A stretch of 64,000 nucleotides of DNA, from positions 352,158-416,157 of the forward strand of contig CBIHOV010000002.1 in the NCBI GenBank assembly GCA_966211765.1, read 5' to 3'. The stretch's first letter is position 1. The number at the start of each line of letters is the position of its first letter. The DNA is from Paraflavitalea sp966211765. Lineage in GTDB: Bacteria; Bacteroidota; Bacteroidia; Chitinophagales; Chitinophagaceae. Shown here piece after piece: positions 1 through 9,684 of this stretch. Below the pieces are notes generated by a model, which ran no database searches, was not told the origin of the DNA, and worked only from the letters and a program-made list of their open reading frames with translations. The position numbers and the translations under genes were made by a program.

Positions 1-631
1 TGAAAGAGAGAAAAAAGAGCTTGCTGCACAGATCACTGACCTGAATAGCAAGATCAATAACCTGGAGCAGGAAGTAGCCCGCCTGACGCAGGAAAATTCA
101 GTGCTGACTACTGAGAAGACTCAGTTAACAGCTGACAAGGAAAAGCTCTCTACTGATCTGGCAACTACCAATACTGCCAAGCAGGAATTGGAAAAGAAAG
201 TAGAAGTAGCTTCTACCCTGAATGCTTCCAGCATCGCTATCACGCCTATTGATGAAAGAAGCGGTGGCAAAGAAAAAGTAACTACTACTGCAAAACGCGT
301 AGACAAACTGGTTATCTCTTTCGATGTTGACAATCGTATTGCTGCAAATGGCGCCACTGACGTTTATGTAGCAGTAACTGACCCTGAAGGAAAGCCTGTA
401 ACTGTTGAGGCACTGGGTTCCGGTACCTTCACTACCCGTGAAGAAGGCGACAAATTCTACACTTTCAAAATGCCTGTTAACATTGAAACCGGTAAGAAAG
501 TACACGTAGAATATCCCTGGAAACAAAACAGCGGTTTCAAGAAAGGTAACTACAAGATTGAAGTTTATCACAATGGCTTCAAGATCGGCGAAAGCGTTCG
601 TGAACTGAAAAAAGGTGGCATCTTCGGATAA
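1..631 (+). CDS. C-terminal part of a coiled-coil protein (5' end outside window)
   Basis: The reading frame is open from base 2, so the gene begins before the window; the GTG at 101 is internal. About 209 residues are visible. The first 70 or so are Glu/Lys/Leu-rich heptads (repeats such as LEKKV, LTADKEKL), predicting a long coiled coil. The rest is a beta-rich globular domain of about 135 residues ending in KKGGIFG. I do not recognise the domain. From memory, Bacteroidota carry envelope-anchored proteins of this shape, but no signal peptide or membrane anchor can be judged because the N-terminus is missing. A strong terminator follows directly, so this is the last gene of its transcript. 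Confidence 0.75.
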   Translation, partial: EREKKELAAQITDLNSKINNLEQEVARLTQENSVLTTEKTQLTADKEKLSTDLATTNTAKQELEKKVEVASTLNASSIAITPIDERSGGKEKVTTTAKRVDKLVISFDVDNRIAANGATDVYVAVTDPEGKPVTVEALGSGTFTTREEGDKFYTFKMPVNIETGKKVHVEYPWKQNSGFKKGNYKIEVYHNGFKIGESVRELKKGGIFG

Positions 632-660
632 TCACTATCAGATATTTAAGAAATAAAAAG

Positions 661-696
661 GACCGTTCCGGCTATACCGGGACGGTCTTTTTTTTA
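661..696 (+). terminator. Rho-independent terminator
   Basis: The inverted repeat GACCGT-CCGG / CCGG-ACGGTC (661-687) with a short loop is followed by an uninterrupted T run. It lies 30 bases after the stop of the coiled-coil gene. Confidence 0.85.
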
Positions 697-777
697 TGCT
701 TTATTGGTGCCACACTTAATCAGTTGAAGTGCTTAATTAAATGTAACTACCTACTTCAAAGACGGCTTCGACGAACT

Positions 778-913
778 CCTTTAGAGCACGGCCACGTGGG
801 AGGATTGCCTCCCGCTGTTGCGGGACAAGCTCTAAAGGGCAAATGAATTTTGTTGATATTCCATTTCTACAAAGCTGTAGCCTCCGCCTTGGTGCGGGAC
901 AAGCTCTAAAGGG
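778..913. repeat. Intergenic direct and inverted repeats
   Basis: In the 332-base gap between 632 and 963 the 20-mer GCGGGACAAGCTCTAAAGGG occurs at 820-839 and again at 894-913. The reverse complement of its core, CCTTTAGAGC, lies at 778-787 and pairs with 829-838. The text CCCTTCGACAGGCTGA at 923 resembles a motif I recall from dispersed repeats of this phylum. No ORF is convincing here. It is probably a degenerate dispersed intergenic repeat. Confidence 0.6.
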
Positions 914-963
914 GCGGGAGTACCCTTCGACAGGCTGATATTTCTTTCCTGAAGAAGAAGTTA

Positions 964-3900
964 TTAGAGCAATGCCCTGATGGCGGCTCGTCCGATGTGG
1001 ACCACTCTTGAAGTGCCGGGTTTACGCCCCTCGTACTGGATATTTATTTCCAGGCTATTGGAGAGGCGTTTGGTAAGGTCCAGGTTCCAAAGGAAGTTCT
1101 TGCCAGGCAACAATCCATCGAGGATAATATAAGCAGAAGGCGAATTGGTGTTGGGAGTAGTATCCAGGGAACTGAATGTAATATTGTTATACGTAAAACG
1201 TGCCTGTATGGAAGTACTCTGCAGGATATTGTATTTTATTTCCGAACTCACTGCATTGGACACAGACTTTTCCTGGCTGCCCGTTTGATTATTCTTTTCG
1301 GTGAATTTATATCCCACCATGGCACGGAAACTAGCCCCCTTTGTAAAGGTAAACCTGGGCTCTACTGCATATTGGTCGATCTTGAAATTTCGATTACTGA
1401 ACTTAACATTTGAACTGACGAGTTCATTCACGCCGGTTTTGCCACTCACTTCCAGCATGAATAGGCGGGTAATATTCCATCGGCCCCGCAGGTTCCATTC
1501 ATCCACTTTACGGCTTTCGTACCCATAAGTAAGTAATGATTTGCTGCTGTTGCGGGCATTGTTGACATCAAATCCCCATTTAGGACTAAACCGGTTATAA
1601 GAAAATGTATTGATAAAAATAGAGTTCAGTGTGATCAGCGAAGTATCGCTCAAAGGAGCTTTGAAGGGATTGAATTGTACGATGCCCCTGGCTATTTCCT
1701 TTTTATTGAGCTGTAAAGAAGACTGGAGGTTCACATTGGCCAATAGCTTCATGAAGCGCCTGGCATCGGTAAGGTTAATGATGGACCTGGGATTGAGCCC
1801 TACAGTATAGTTGAAGGTATTATAATTGGCTTTCACAAACTCATTGGTAGGCGTAAAGATGCGTATGTACTTGGCCTGGTCCTGAAACAAAGCGACCTCA
1901 AACTCGTTGAGTTGCTGTATACCATCATTGTTGTAATCGATCCAGGTATATTCACCCTGACCCGCAGGTACTTCCAGGTAAGCATAATCCCGCTTTTGTT
2001 CCTGCCCTGCTCCTACTTCATACAACACATTGCCGGTCACCAATCCTCCCCATTCATTCACCAAGTATTCGGCCCTTCCCAACAGGCTGTTATCGGCCTT
2101 CTGGGTGGTTACCTTATCATTGAGGATGGAGAGTGTACGGTAAGTAGCATTGAACCGAAACTGGTGCCTTTCATTTTTGAGTAGTTCGGCAGAGACATTC
2201 ACATTATGACTGCGGTCGGAAGTGGCCAGTTCTTTTCCCAACGGATAGGCATTGGTACGGGTAAAATAAGTCACCCCCCAGCGATTGGCCTTGGCCGCAT
2301 CTGATTTAATAGAAGCCTGGAAGTTCTCAAAGGAGAAGCTTTGCGCCAGCACAGAATCCGACAGCCTGTTATGGATCTCATTGTGCTCTATGGAATAATT
2401 AAGTCCCAGGGTATAGTTCTTCAGCGCAGGGAAGGTGCGGGAGATATCAATCGTAGGGCGTAGGAAATACCCCTTATCGGTAACGCCGTCTACGTTGGAG
2501 TACATAAACACATTATTCAGTTTCCAGCCCTTGATCGTATGGTAGTGACTAATGGTATTACGAAAACCGGTGAAACTATTACCCCGGCTATACCGGGTAA
2601 ACTGGTATTTGAATGAATTGCCTTTGGCATCCGCCAGTTGGGCTGCACCGGTAGCGATGGCCTCATCTTCCGGCGTTACCTGCAGGGGCAATCCCCAATC
2701 GCGTGTGAACTCAACATTCCTCAGGCGCTCCAGCGGTTTAAATTTGGCCTCCACATATTCTAATCCCCCTTCTGTGATCAATTGAAGACCTGCTTTGGAA
2801 GATTTGAACGGTAGGGTATTTTTTAATTGCACTTTACCGGCATAGCCCTTGTCATTACCCTTATCTCTCGAAGAGAAGGAATTGACATCATAATTACTCA
2901 TGGCCACTTCGGTATTCAACACGGTGTTTTTGGTGATATTGTAGTCTATCCCCACACTAATGAGCTGCTGCTTTTTAGGCGTTACAAGTAATACCGCCGG
3001 CTCATACTGGCCCTTCTTCTTCCCGTCTACCGGTTCTACCCAACGGTAAACCTTTCCATTGGCGCCATTGAGGTCGGGAATGTAACTACCGTTCCCAACA
3101 CCCACATCTATAAAAGAGAGGCTGTAACGGGCGCTGTCGGGGTTGGTAGTGTATACATAGATGGAATCACGGGCAGGTGCACCGATCCAGGTAGTATCGA
3201 TCTTTTTGTACAATATCTTCCCCGCCGCAAAAGTGTCGAGGGTAGCCGTGGGATAAAAGGCTCTTGATATGCTGTCACCAATGGAATTCAGGAATAGCTT
3301 TTGTTGGGGGTCCAGCGACTGGTTGATGGGCGAGCTTTTAGCATCTGCATTATTAAATAAGCCAATACGCAGCTTCAACTTCTCTCCCATTTTCACTTCA
3401 TCGGCCAGGTAGATATTTGAGTTGAGGTAATTCCGGTCGGCATATTCAAACTCTACCTGTATCCGCCTGTCCTTGGTGATCATTCTTTTGGGGGTGAAGG
3501 CGATCTCCGCCGTATTGTAATTGATCACATAGTCCTGGTCTTCTCCGCGTTGCAGCAGCTCTCCATCAATGTATACCCGTTCGGTATTGGCCAGCACAAC
3601 AAAGAAAAATTCATTGTTGGCACCCTGCAAACGATAAGGTCCCTGGTTGCCTTCCTGCCCATTGAACACGTTGCGGGTAAACTTGCCTTTGGCAATAGAA
3701 CCACTCACCAGCAGGTTGTTGCTGATGGACGGGGTAATAGCTGTATTGGTTTCAAAAGAGATCCCCTGCAGGCGCTTATAGAAGTTAAGGAAATAGCTTT
3801 GCTGCTGACGGATGTCGATATCGCCCAGGCTTAATGACCAGTTCTTTTTCCTGAACTGGAGGAAGATGCGATCAAACTCATTCAATTCCTGCGTAGTGCC

Positions 3901-4470
3901 ATCAGGCTGGATGGGAATATTGTTGTCGGTGATAGCGGCTACGATCTCAATACTATCGGCCAGATAGCCATTCAACTGTAGGTTGAGGTTGGACGTGACC
4001 ACAGCATCCTGGCTATTGCCAAAAGAAATAGCCCTGCCGAAACTACCATTGTAATTGATATTGCCGAAGTTGAAGAACCCTTCTGCTTGTGATACGCCGG
4101 CATAATTGGGCGCAAAAGGCTGCCCGATAAAATTGTTCATAATGCTGTCGTAGGCCATCCTGTTGACCACAGCATTGAGCTTTGTAGGGAATACCCGGTA
4201 ATAGATGACCAGGGTATCGAGGGGCGGCCTTCTTTTCCAGGTGAGTAAGGCGTTCACATAATCGATGGTATAGAGGCTATCCGGAGCACCCAACACAAAC
4301 ACTGTTTTGGGGATGATGCTTACGGAATCCAGTTGGGTGATGGGCTGGCTGGCGAGGATCGTCTTTTTGCGGAGGTTGGACAATGCTTTCTCTGTCCGCG
4401 GAGCCTGGGCAAAAGCAGGCTGCAGTATGGGCAGACTCAATAAAGCGAGTATCAGGATCCTCCCGATCAA
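964..4470 (-). CDS. Large outer-membrane beta-barrel protein
   Basis: 1168 residues. The N-terminus MIGRILILALLSLPILQPAFAQA is a standard signal peptide with an AQA cleavage site. Residues about 25-120 form a small N-terminal domain; from about 140 on the protein is alternating amphipathic strands rich in Tyr, Asn, Phe and Arg, as in outer-membrane barrels. Two conserved-looking stretches stand out: an AAITDNNIPIQPDG motif followed by a GDIDIRQ segment near residue 180-220, reminiscent of SprA-like barrels (weak, by eye), and a WIDYNNDGIQQLNEFEVA segment near 840. The chain ends in a strand closing on RAALL-like residues rather than the usual terminal Phe. Function unknown; secretion, adhesion or envelope assembly are possible. 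It is transcribed alone and divergently from the lipoprotein at 4722. Confidence 0.7.
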   Translation of the reverse strand: MIGRILILALLSLPILQPAFAQAPRTEKALSNLRKKTILASQPITQLDSVSIIPKTVFVLGAPDSLYTIDYVNALLTWKRRPPLDTLVIYYRVFPTKLNAVVNRMAYDSIMNNFIGQPFAPNYAGVSQAEGFFNFGNINYNGSFGRAISFGNSQDAVVTSNLNLQLNGYLADSIEIVAAITDNNIPIQPDGTTQELNEFDRIFLQFRKKNWSLSLGDIDIRQQQSYFLNFYKRLQGISFETNTAITPSISNNLLVSGSIAKGKFTRNVFNGQEGNQGPYRLQGANNEFFFVVLANTERVYIDGELLQRGEDQDYVINYNTAEIAFTPKRMITKDRRIQVEFEYADRNYLNSNIYLADEVKMGEKLKLRIGLFNNADAKSSPINQSLDPQQKLFLNSIGDSISRAFYPTATLDTFAAGKILYKKIDTTWIGAPARDSIYVYTTNPDSARYSLSFIDVGVGNGSYIPDLNGANGKVYRWVEPVDGKKKGQYEPAVLLVTPKKQQLISVGIDYNITKNTVLNTEVAMSNYDVNSFSSRDKGNDKGYAGKVQLKNTLPFKSSKAGLQLITEGGLEYVEAKFKPLERLRNVEFTRDWGLPLQVTPEDEAIATGAAQLADAKGNSFKYQFTRYSRGNSFTGFRNTISHYHTIKGWKLNNVFMYSNVDGVTDKGYFLRPTIDISRTFPALKNYTLGLNYSIEHNEIHNRLSDSVLAQSFSFENFQASIKSDAAKANRWGVTYFTRTNAYPLGKELATSDRSHNVNVSAELLKNERHQFRFNATYRTLSILNDKVTTQKADNSLLGRAEYLVNEWGGLVTGNVLYEVGAGQEQKRDYAYLEVPAGQGEYTWIDYNNDGIQQLNEFEVALFQDQAKYIRIFTPTNEFVKANYNTFNYTVGLNPRSIINLTDARRFMKLLANVNLQSSLQLNKKEIARGIVQFNPFKAPLSDTSLITLNSIFINTFSYNRFSPKWGFDVNNARNSSKSLLTYGYESRKVDEWNLRGRWNITRLFMLEVSGKTGVNELVSSNVKFSNRNFKIDQYAVEPRFTFTKGASFRAMVGYKFTEKNNQTGSQEKSVSNAVSSEIKYNILQSTSIQARFTYNNITFSSLDTTPNTNSPSAYIILDGLLPGKNFLWNLDLTKRLSNSLEINIQYEGRKPGTSRVVHIGRAAIRALL

Positions 4471-4721
4471 CAGCTGTAATTTCGGTTAACTCAATCCCTT
4501 TCTAAAAGTGGAGGGCACATAGGCTTCCAGAAAGGCCACCTCTACAAATCCGCCTGATCTTCACTCCCTTCAACATTATCAGGCCGGGCTTCATTTATAG
4601 CGTTTAAAATTAGGATTTTATTGCCTCAACACAGGCTTTTATGCTGTTTATCAATAGCCGCAGTGGGCATGCAACGCAAAAGCCGCCTATTCTGTCAATG
4701 CTTTACCATACACCCTATTGC

Positions 4722-5576
4722 ATGAGAAAAATTTTACCCTTTACCCTATTCATACTATTGCTTACCAGTTGTACGCGATACGCTATATACCAAAGCCCGT
4801 TACACATCAACACCAACCACTACAGGCCCACTCCCATGCACCGGGAAGGAGTTCCTGCTGCCACTTATGCCGGCATCCACTTTGCGGCCGGCGGCGCCAA
4901 CCACCGTTGGCACGATCCCACTTACAGTTTTGCCGGCACTTTACACCGAAGTCATAATTTCGGCAATTTCCAGGCTTCCTACGGAATCAACCTGATACTT
5001 GGGAACTATGCTGTAAGGAGCTTTAATATCTCAGATTCTATTACTTCATTCAATCGCGCGGCATTCGATGTAACAGGCATTAACAGCCGTGCCGGCAACA
5101 AATTTTTCGGCGCCTGGGGATTTACCGGCAGCATCAATGTACGGGCAGATGTAGGCAATGCCGAATGGCGGGTGTTGGGAACTGAATTGACGTGGAATAA
5201 CGAATTTGGCCAGTTTCAGTCATTTCGCCGTAAGCTGCCACCTGGTACCGCCACAATAGTAGACCGCCATCGCAACTATTTTACCTATGCCTTATTTACC
5301 GAGATCCTGGGGCCTGTCGGACCCGATAAAACCATTGGTTATAAGATTGCCTGGGCAGCAACAGCCCATCAGGTTCGCGATGACAGGGGATTAAGCCCCC
5401 AGAATTCACTAAATGATTACCACCCCGGTTATCTTTCCCAAACTTTGCATTTTACATTTGGCACAACAACGCTCTATGGCGCATTCAGCCTGGGCTCCTA
5501 TGCATTCGACTGTAAAGTGGGCGCCAGCCTGCGACTTTCCAAAATGAAAAAGGCTGGCAATCACGCCAGCCTGTAA
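4722..5576 (+). CDS. Putative lipoprotein, unknown function
   Basis: I chose the ATG at 4722 because it starts a textbook lipoprotein signal, MRKILPFTLFILLLTSC, with the lipobox Leu-Thr-Ser-Cys at residues 14-17; an in-frame ATG at 4641 would bury this signal 27 residues in. The mature part (about 267 residues) has repeated short beta-strands with Gly/Phe/Tyr alternation (SFAGTLHRSHNFGNFQASYG and similar) and resembles a small outer-membrane beta-barrel or surface beta-sandwich. No family was recognised. The last codons contain a hairpin that probably serves as terminator for the convergent ABC-F gene. Confidence 0.7.
   Translation: MRKILPFTLFILLLTSCTRYAIYQSPLHINTNHYRPTPMHREGVPAATYAGIHFAAGGANHRWHDPTYSFAGTLHRSHNFGNFQASYGINLILGNYAVRSFNISDSITSFNRAAFDVTGINSRAGNKFFGAWGFTGSINVRADVGNAEWRVLGTELTWNNEFGQFQSFRRKLPPGTATIVDRHRNYFTYALFTEILGPVGPDKTIGYKIAWAATAHQVRDDRGLSPQNSLNDYHPGYLSQTLHFTFGTTTLYGAFSLGSYAFDCKVGASLRLSKMKKAGNHASL
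5546..5572 (-). terminator. Terminator for the ABC-F gene, embedded in the convergent lipoprotein gene
   Basis: AGGCTGGC (5551-5558) and GCCAGCCT (5565-5572) pair perfectly around a 6-base loop. Read on the minus strand the stem is followed by TTTTTCATTTT. It lies about 55 bases after the minus-strand ABC-F stop and inside the last codons of the plus-strand lipoprotein gene. Confidence 0.65.
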
Positions 5577-5626
5577 GTATATGTAACGAATTAAAATATC
5601 GGGCATTCTTCCTCACTACTCAACGC

Positions 5627-7243
5627 TTAAGCTACTTTCAGCTTGCGCGATTGCTTTTCTTCCAGGTACTCGTCGAAGGTCATCAGCTTATCAATAACGC
5701 CTGTAGGCGTCAACTCAATAATGCGGTTGGCCACTGTTTGCAGGAAGGTATGGTCATGAGAAGTGATCAGCACAATGCCTTTGAAGTTTTCCATGCTTTC
5801 GTTGAAAGCCTGGATAGATTCCAGGTCAAGGTGGTTGGTAGGCTCGTCGAGGATCACCACGTTGGGATCCTGCAACATCATACGGCTGATCATGCAACGT
5901 ACTTTTTCACCTCCGCTCAATACGGATGTTTTCTTCATGATCTCATCGCCACTGAACAACATCTTGCCTAAGAAGCCACGCAGGAAGGGTTCATCTACAT
6001 CCGTAACATGTGGCGGTACATACTGGCGCAACCAATCCATAAGATTGAGCTGGCCGGTAAAGAACTGCGAGTTATCATTGGGCAAATAAGCTTTGGAAAC
6101 CGTAGTTCCCCATTCAAATTTGCCGGTATCAGGCGTTGTTTGTCCGTTAATGGTCTCAAAGAAAGCAGTAACAGCCATCTGATCATCGGCTACGATAGCT
6201 ACTTTATCACCCTTGTTCAAAGTGAAGCTGGCATTGCCAAACAACACACGGCCATCGAAAGACTTGGACAGCTTTTCTACATTCAATATCTGGTTACCTA
6301 CTTCGCGCAATTGTTTGAAGATGATACCCGGGTACTTACGGTTGGAAGGTGTAATATCTTCAATAACCAGTTTCTCCAGGGCCTTCTTACGGGAAGTGGC
6401 CTGTTTGGATTTAGAAGCGTTGGCACTGAATCGCGCAATGAACTCCATGAGGTCTTTACGCTTTTCTTCCATCTTCTTATTCTTGTCGCCTGCCTGGCGG
6501 GCTGCCAGCTGGCTGCTCTCGTACCAGAAAGTATAGTTACCGGTATAGATCTTGATCTTCTGGCGATCTACGTCGGCCACGTGTGTACAAACCGAATCGA
6601 GGAAGTGACGGTCGTGGGATACTACGATCACAATATTTTCATAGCTGGCCAGGAAGTTCTCCAGCCAGGAGATGGTGATCACATCGAGGTTGTTGGTAGG
6701 CTCATCGAGGATCAATACATCGGGATTGCCAAACAGTGCCTGTGCGAGCAGCACACGCACTTTGAGGGCACCGCTGATGTCTTTCATCAGGGTTTGATGT
6801 ACTTCTTCTTCTACACCCAGTTCGCTCAACAAAGTAGCCGCATCACTCTCTGCTGTATAGCCCCCCATTTCGCCAAATTCGCCTTCCAGCTCACCTGCAC
6901 GGAGACCATCGGCTTCGGTGAAATCTTCTTTGGCATAAATAGTGTCACGCTCCAGCAATACCTTCCAGAGTTTGGTATGCCCCATCATGACGGTATTCAA
7001 TACCGTGGATTCATCAAATGCAAAATGGTTCTGATTCAGTACGGCCATTCGTTCTCCAGGCGTAATATCTACCGTGCCTTTGTTGGGCTCGATCTCGCCA
7101 GACAATATTTTCAAAAAGGTGGATTTACCGGCGCCATTGGCACCAATCACACCATAGCAATTGCCTTTGTTGAAAGAAAGGTTTACTTCATCAAACAAAA
7201 CCCGTTTGCCAAAAGAGAGTGTTACGTTATTTACCGATATCAT
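5627..7243 (-). CDS. ABC-F family ATPase, YbiT type
   Basis: 538 residues, two ABC ATPase domains without membrane segments. ABC-F proteins bind the ribosome and act in translation. The layout, length and flanking text resemble E. coli YbiT. Domain 1 has Walker A GANGAGKST (residues 34-42) and Walker B LILDEPTNNLD. An ABC-F linker rich in Lys and Arg (around 255-310, including FSANASKSKQATSR) follows. Domain 2 keeps the signature LSGGEK (about 442) and Walker B VVILDEPTNHLD (about 463), but its Walker A is replaced by ADDQMAVTAFFE (about 352-363), with no Gly-Lys-Ser/Thr. That domain may therefore not bind ATP in the usual way. It is a single-gene unit with a perfect minus-7 promoter element just upstream. 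Confidence 0.9.
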   Translation of the reverse strand: MISVNNVTLSFGKRVLFDEVNLSFNKGNCYGVIGANGAGKSTFLKILSGEIEPNKGTVDITPGERMAVLNQNHFAFDESTVLNTVMMGHTKLWKVLLERDTIYAKEDFTEADGLRAGELEGEFGEMGGYTAESDAATLLSELGVEEEVHQTLMKDISGALKVRVLLAQALFGNPDVLILDEPTNNLDVITISWLENFLASYENIVIVVSHDRHFLDSVCTHVADVDRQKIKIYTGNYTFWYESSQLAARQAGDKNKKMEEKRKDLMEFIARFSANASKSKQATSRKKALEKLVIEDITPSNRKYPGIIFKQLREVGNQILNVEKLSKSFDGRVLFGNASFTLNKGDKVAIVADDQMAVTAFFETINGQTTPDTGKFEWGTTVSKAYLPNDNSQFFTGQLNLMDWLRQYVPPHVTDVDEPFLRGFLGKMLFSGDEIMKKTSVLSGGEKVRCMISRMMLQDPNVVILDEPTNHLDLESIQAFNESMENFKGIVLITSHDHTFLQTVANRIIELTPTGVIDKLMTFDEYLEEKQSRKLKVA

Positions 7244-7267
7244 ATTTTACAACTAAATTTCAGGGCG

Positions 7268-7275
7268 CAAAGGTA
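7268..7275 (-). promoter_or_regulatory. Bacteroidota minus-7 element for the ABC-F gene
   Basis: The minus strand reads TACCTTTG, a perfect match to TAnnTTTG, ending 25 bases upstream of the ATG. I see no clear TTG at the minus-33 position. Confidence 0.5.
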
Positions 7276-7375
7276 CGATAAAAATAGTTGCGGATTTCGA
7301 ATATAGGATTTAGAATTGCTGTCGCCCCAGCTATCCGCGGGCTTTACCTATATAACTGATAGTCAGCAGTATACA

Positions 7376-7406
7376 AAGAAAAAGAACTGACCATGCAGTC
7401 AGTTCT
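7376..7406 (-). terminator. Rho-independent terminator of the oligopeptidase gene
   Basis: AGAACTGAC (7383-7391) pairs with GTCAGTTCT (7398-7406) across a 6-base loop; on the minus strand the stem is followed by a T-rich tract (TTTTTCTTTG). It lies about 60 bases past the stop at 7469. Confidence 0.75.
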
Positions 7407-7468
7407 TCCATAAATTAACATGCCGCCCAGGGAGCACCATCCGAAATGCTACTCCCGGGAACCCCAGC

Positions 7469-9610
7469 CTACTCCGTTTTCCCTTCCAGGGCCAGGAAAA
7501 AGGCATAGCGCAAGGCTACATCTTTGAGGTAATCAAAACGGCCGGAAGCGCCGCCATGACCTGCCTCCATATTGATCTTGAACAGCACTACATTGTTATC
7601 GGTTTTCAATTCCCGCAACCTGGCCACCCATTTGGCCGGTTCAAAGTATTGCACCTGCGAATCGTGCAAACCAGTGGTAACCAACAGGTTGGGATAGGCT
7701 TTTTTCTCTACATTGTCATAAGGAGAATAGGATTTCATGTAGAAGTATTCTGCACTATCGGCAGGATTGCCCCACTCTTCGTATTCACCCGTGGTGAGGG
7801 GAATAGTAGGATCGGACATGGTGGTGATCACATCCACAAAAGGAACATCAGCCACTACCCCATGCCAGAGATCGGGACGGATATTGGTAATAGCGCCCAT
7901 CAACAGTCCACCGGCACTGCCTCCGTTGGCGTACAGGTGTTCTTTGGTCGTGTATTTTTCGTTGATCAGGAATTCTCCGGCATCAATGAAGTCATAAAAC
8001 GTATTCTTCTTTTTGAACAGGTGGCCCTCATCATACCATTGACGACCCATTTCCTGTCCACCGCGTACATGGGCGATGGCATATACAAAGCCCCTGTCGA
8101 GCAGGCTGATCACATTGCCATTAAAACCGGGCGACATGCTGGAACCATAAGAGCCATAGGCATACAGCAGGAGCGGGTTACTGCCATCTTTCTTCACCCC
8201 TTTCCTGTACACCAGCGAAATGGGCACCTTGGCCCCATCACGGGCTGTAGCCCATAAACGCTCAGAGATATATTCGTCTTTCTTAAAACCACCCAGTACT
8301 TCGGTTTGCTTTTTCAGCTCACGCTGCTGCGTATCCATATTGTAGTCATAAATGGAATTGGGTGTGGTCATGGATGCGTAGGAAAAACGGAGCACATTGG
8401 TATTGTAATCAGGATTTACATTTACAAAAGAGGTATATACCGCTTCATCAAATGTAATGTAGTAATCCTTTTTGTCGGTTTGATTGATGACCCGGAGTTG
8501 GTTGAGGGCATCTTTTACCTCTCCCAATACCAGGTGATTCTTAAAGACCGTGAGGCCGGACAGGTAAACATCTTTGCGGTGGGCGATCACTTCCTTCCAG
8601 TTCTCTTTGCCGGTATTTCCTTCGGGTGTTTCCATCAGTCTGAAGTTGGGCGCTTCCCAATCCGTCAGCACATAGAATTTGTCATTGAAATGCTCAATGG
8701 TGTATTGGAAATTATCCTGCCTGGGTTGGAAAATATTGAAAGTCCCCGTAGGGGTAGCAGCTTCCAGCAGGCGGTATTCCGTAGACACCTGGTTCATATC
8801 CGACACAATACTTATATACTTTTTTGATTTGGTACGGTATACGCCAATGGAAAAGCGGTTGTCCTTCTCTTCATATACCAGCACATCCTGCTTTGGATCG
8901 GTACCCAGCACGTGCCGCCATACCTGATAGCCCAATAAAGTGGTGATGTCTTTTTTGATGTAGAAGAAGGTCTTGTTGTCTGCCGCCCAGGCCAGATCGC
9001 CACCTTCTATATTGGCAATTGTTTCGGGGTAGATATCCCCTGTTTTCAGGTTCTTGAACCGTAATCCATATAAGCGACGGCTTACGGAATCAATGGTAAA
9101 GGCCAGCAGTTCATTGTTGTCACTGACCGACCTTCCGCCGATAGAGTAATATTTAAATCCTTCGGCCATTTTATTCTGGTCGAGCATGATCTCTTCCGGT
9201 GCTTCGAGTGTTTCTTTCTTCCGGCAGAAGATGGGATATTGTTTACCTTCTTCAAATCGGGAGTAATACCAATAGCCGTTGTTCTTAAAAGGTAATGATT
9301 CGTCTTTCTCTTTGATACGGCCTTTCATTTCGGCAAAGAGTTTTTCCTGGAAGGGCTTGGTGCCAGCCATCATGGTATCGAGGTAGGCATTCTCTGCTTT
9401 CAGGTAATCTATTACCTTGGCATTCTCGCGCTGATTGAGCCAGTAATATTCGTCGGTACGAACATCGCCATGCGCTTTAAATTCTTTGGGCTCTTTTGCA
9501 ACAACAGGGGTCTTAATATCCTTGGGCCATTGATACGATTGCATAGTAGTAGAACTTTGATTACAGGCTGTAAACCATACAGCCATCAACAATAAGCATA
9601 AATTTTTCAT
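7469..9610 (-). CDS. Oligopeptidase B / prolyl oligopeptidase family S9A lipoprotein
   Basis: Serine peptidase that cleaves short peptides. The start at 9610 gives MKNLCLLLMAVWFTAC, a lipoprotein signal with Cys16; an upstream ATG at 9643 would place 11 residues before it. From 9610 the protein is 713 residues: a seven-bladed propeller (about 80-440) followed by an alpha/beta-hydrolase domain. The catalytic triad can be read as Ser565 in GGSAGGLL, Asp650 in GLHDSQV and His685 in AGHGGASGR. This arrangement and length fit oligopeptidase B (S9A). The lipobox suggests attachment to the envelope, unlike cytosolic enterobacterial PtrB. Substrate preference cannot be read from the sequence alone. 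Confidence 0.9.
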   Translation of the reverse strand: MKNLCLLLMAVWFTACNQSSTTMQSYQWPKDIKTPVVAKEPKEFKAHGDVRTDEYYWLNQRENAKVIDYLKAENAYLDTMMAGTKPFQEKLFAEMKGRIKEKDESLPFKNNGYWYYSRFEEGKQYPIFCRKKETLEAPEEIMLDQNKMAEGFKYYSIGGRSVSDNNELLAFTIDSVSRRLYGLRFKNLKTGDIYPETIANIEGGDLAWAADNKTFFYIKKDITTLLGYQVWRHVLGTDPKQDVLVYEEKDNRFSIGVYRTKSKKYISIVSDMNQVSTEYRLLEAATPTGTFNIFQPRQDNFQYTIEHFNDKFYVLTDWEAPNFRLMETPEGNTGKENWKEVIAHRKDVYLSGLTVFKNHLVLGEVKDALNQLRVINQTDKKDYYITFDEAVYTSFVNVNPDYNTNVLRFSYASMTTPNSIYDYNMDTQQRELKKQTEVLGGFKKDEYISERLWATARDGAKVPISLVYRKGVKKDGSNPLLLYAYGSYGSSMSPGFNGNVISLLDRGFVYAIAHVRGGQEMGRQWYDEGHLFKKKNTFYDFIDAGEFLINEKYTTKEHLYANGGSAGGLLMGAITNIRPDLWHGVVADVPFVDVITTMSDPTIPLTTGEYEEWGNPADSAEYFYMKSYSPYDNVEKKAYPNLLVTTGLHDSQVQYFEPAKWVARLRELKTDNNVVLFKINMEAGHGGASGRFDYLKDVALRYAFFLALEGKTE

Positions 9611-9684
9611 GCAGCAGTGTTTAGTGATGCTGAAAATACTCATTCTGATGCGGATGGTACAACCATTGGTGTAAAGAATGAAAA

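Noticed and set aside
6008..7306. 432-codon plus-strand frame opposite the ABC-F gene
   Set aside because: It is a shadow of the ABC-F gene; the minus-strand protein shows clear family motifs and the plus frame shows none.
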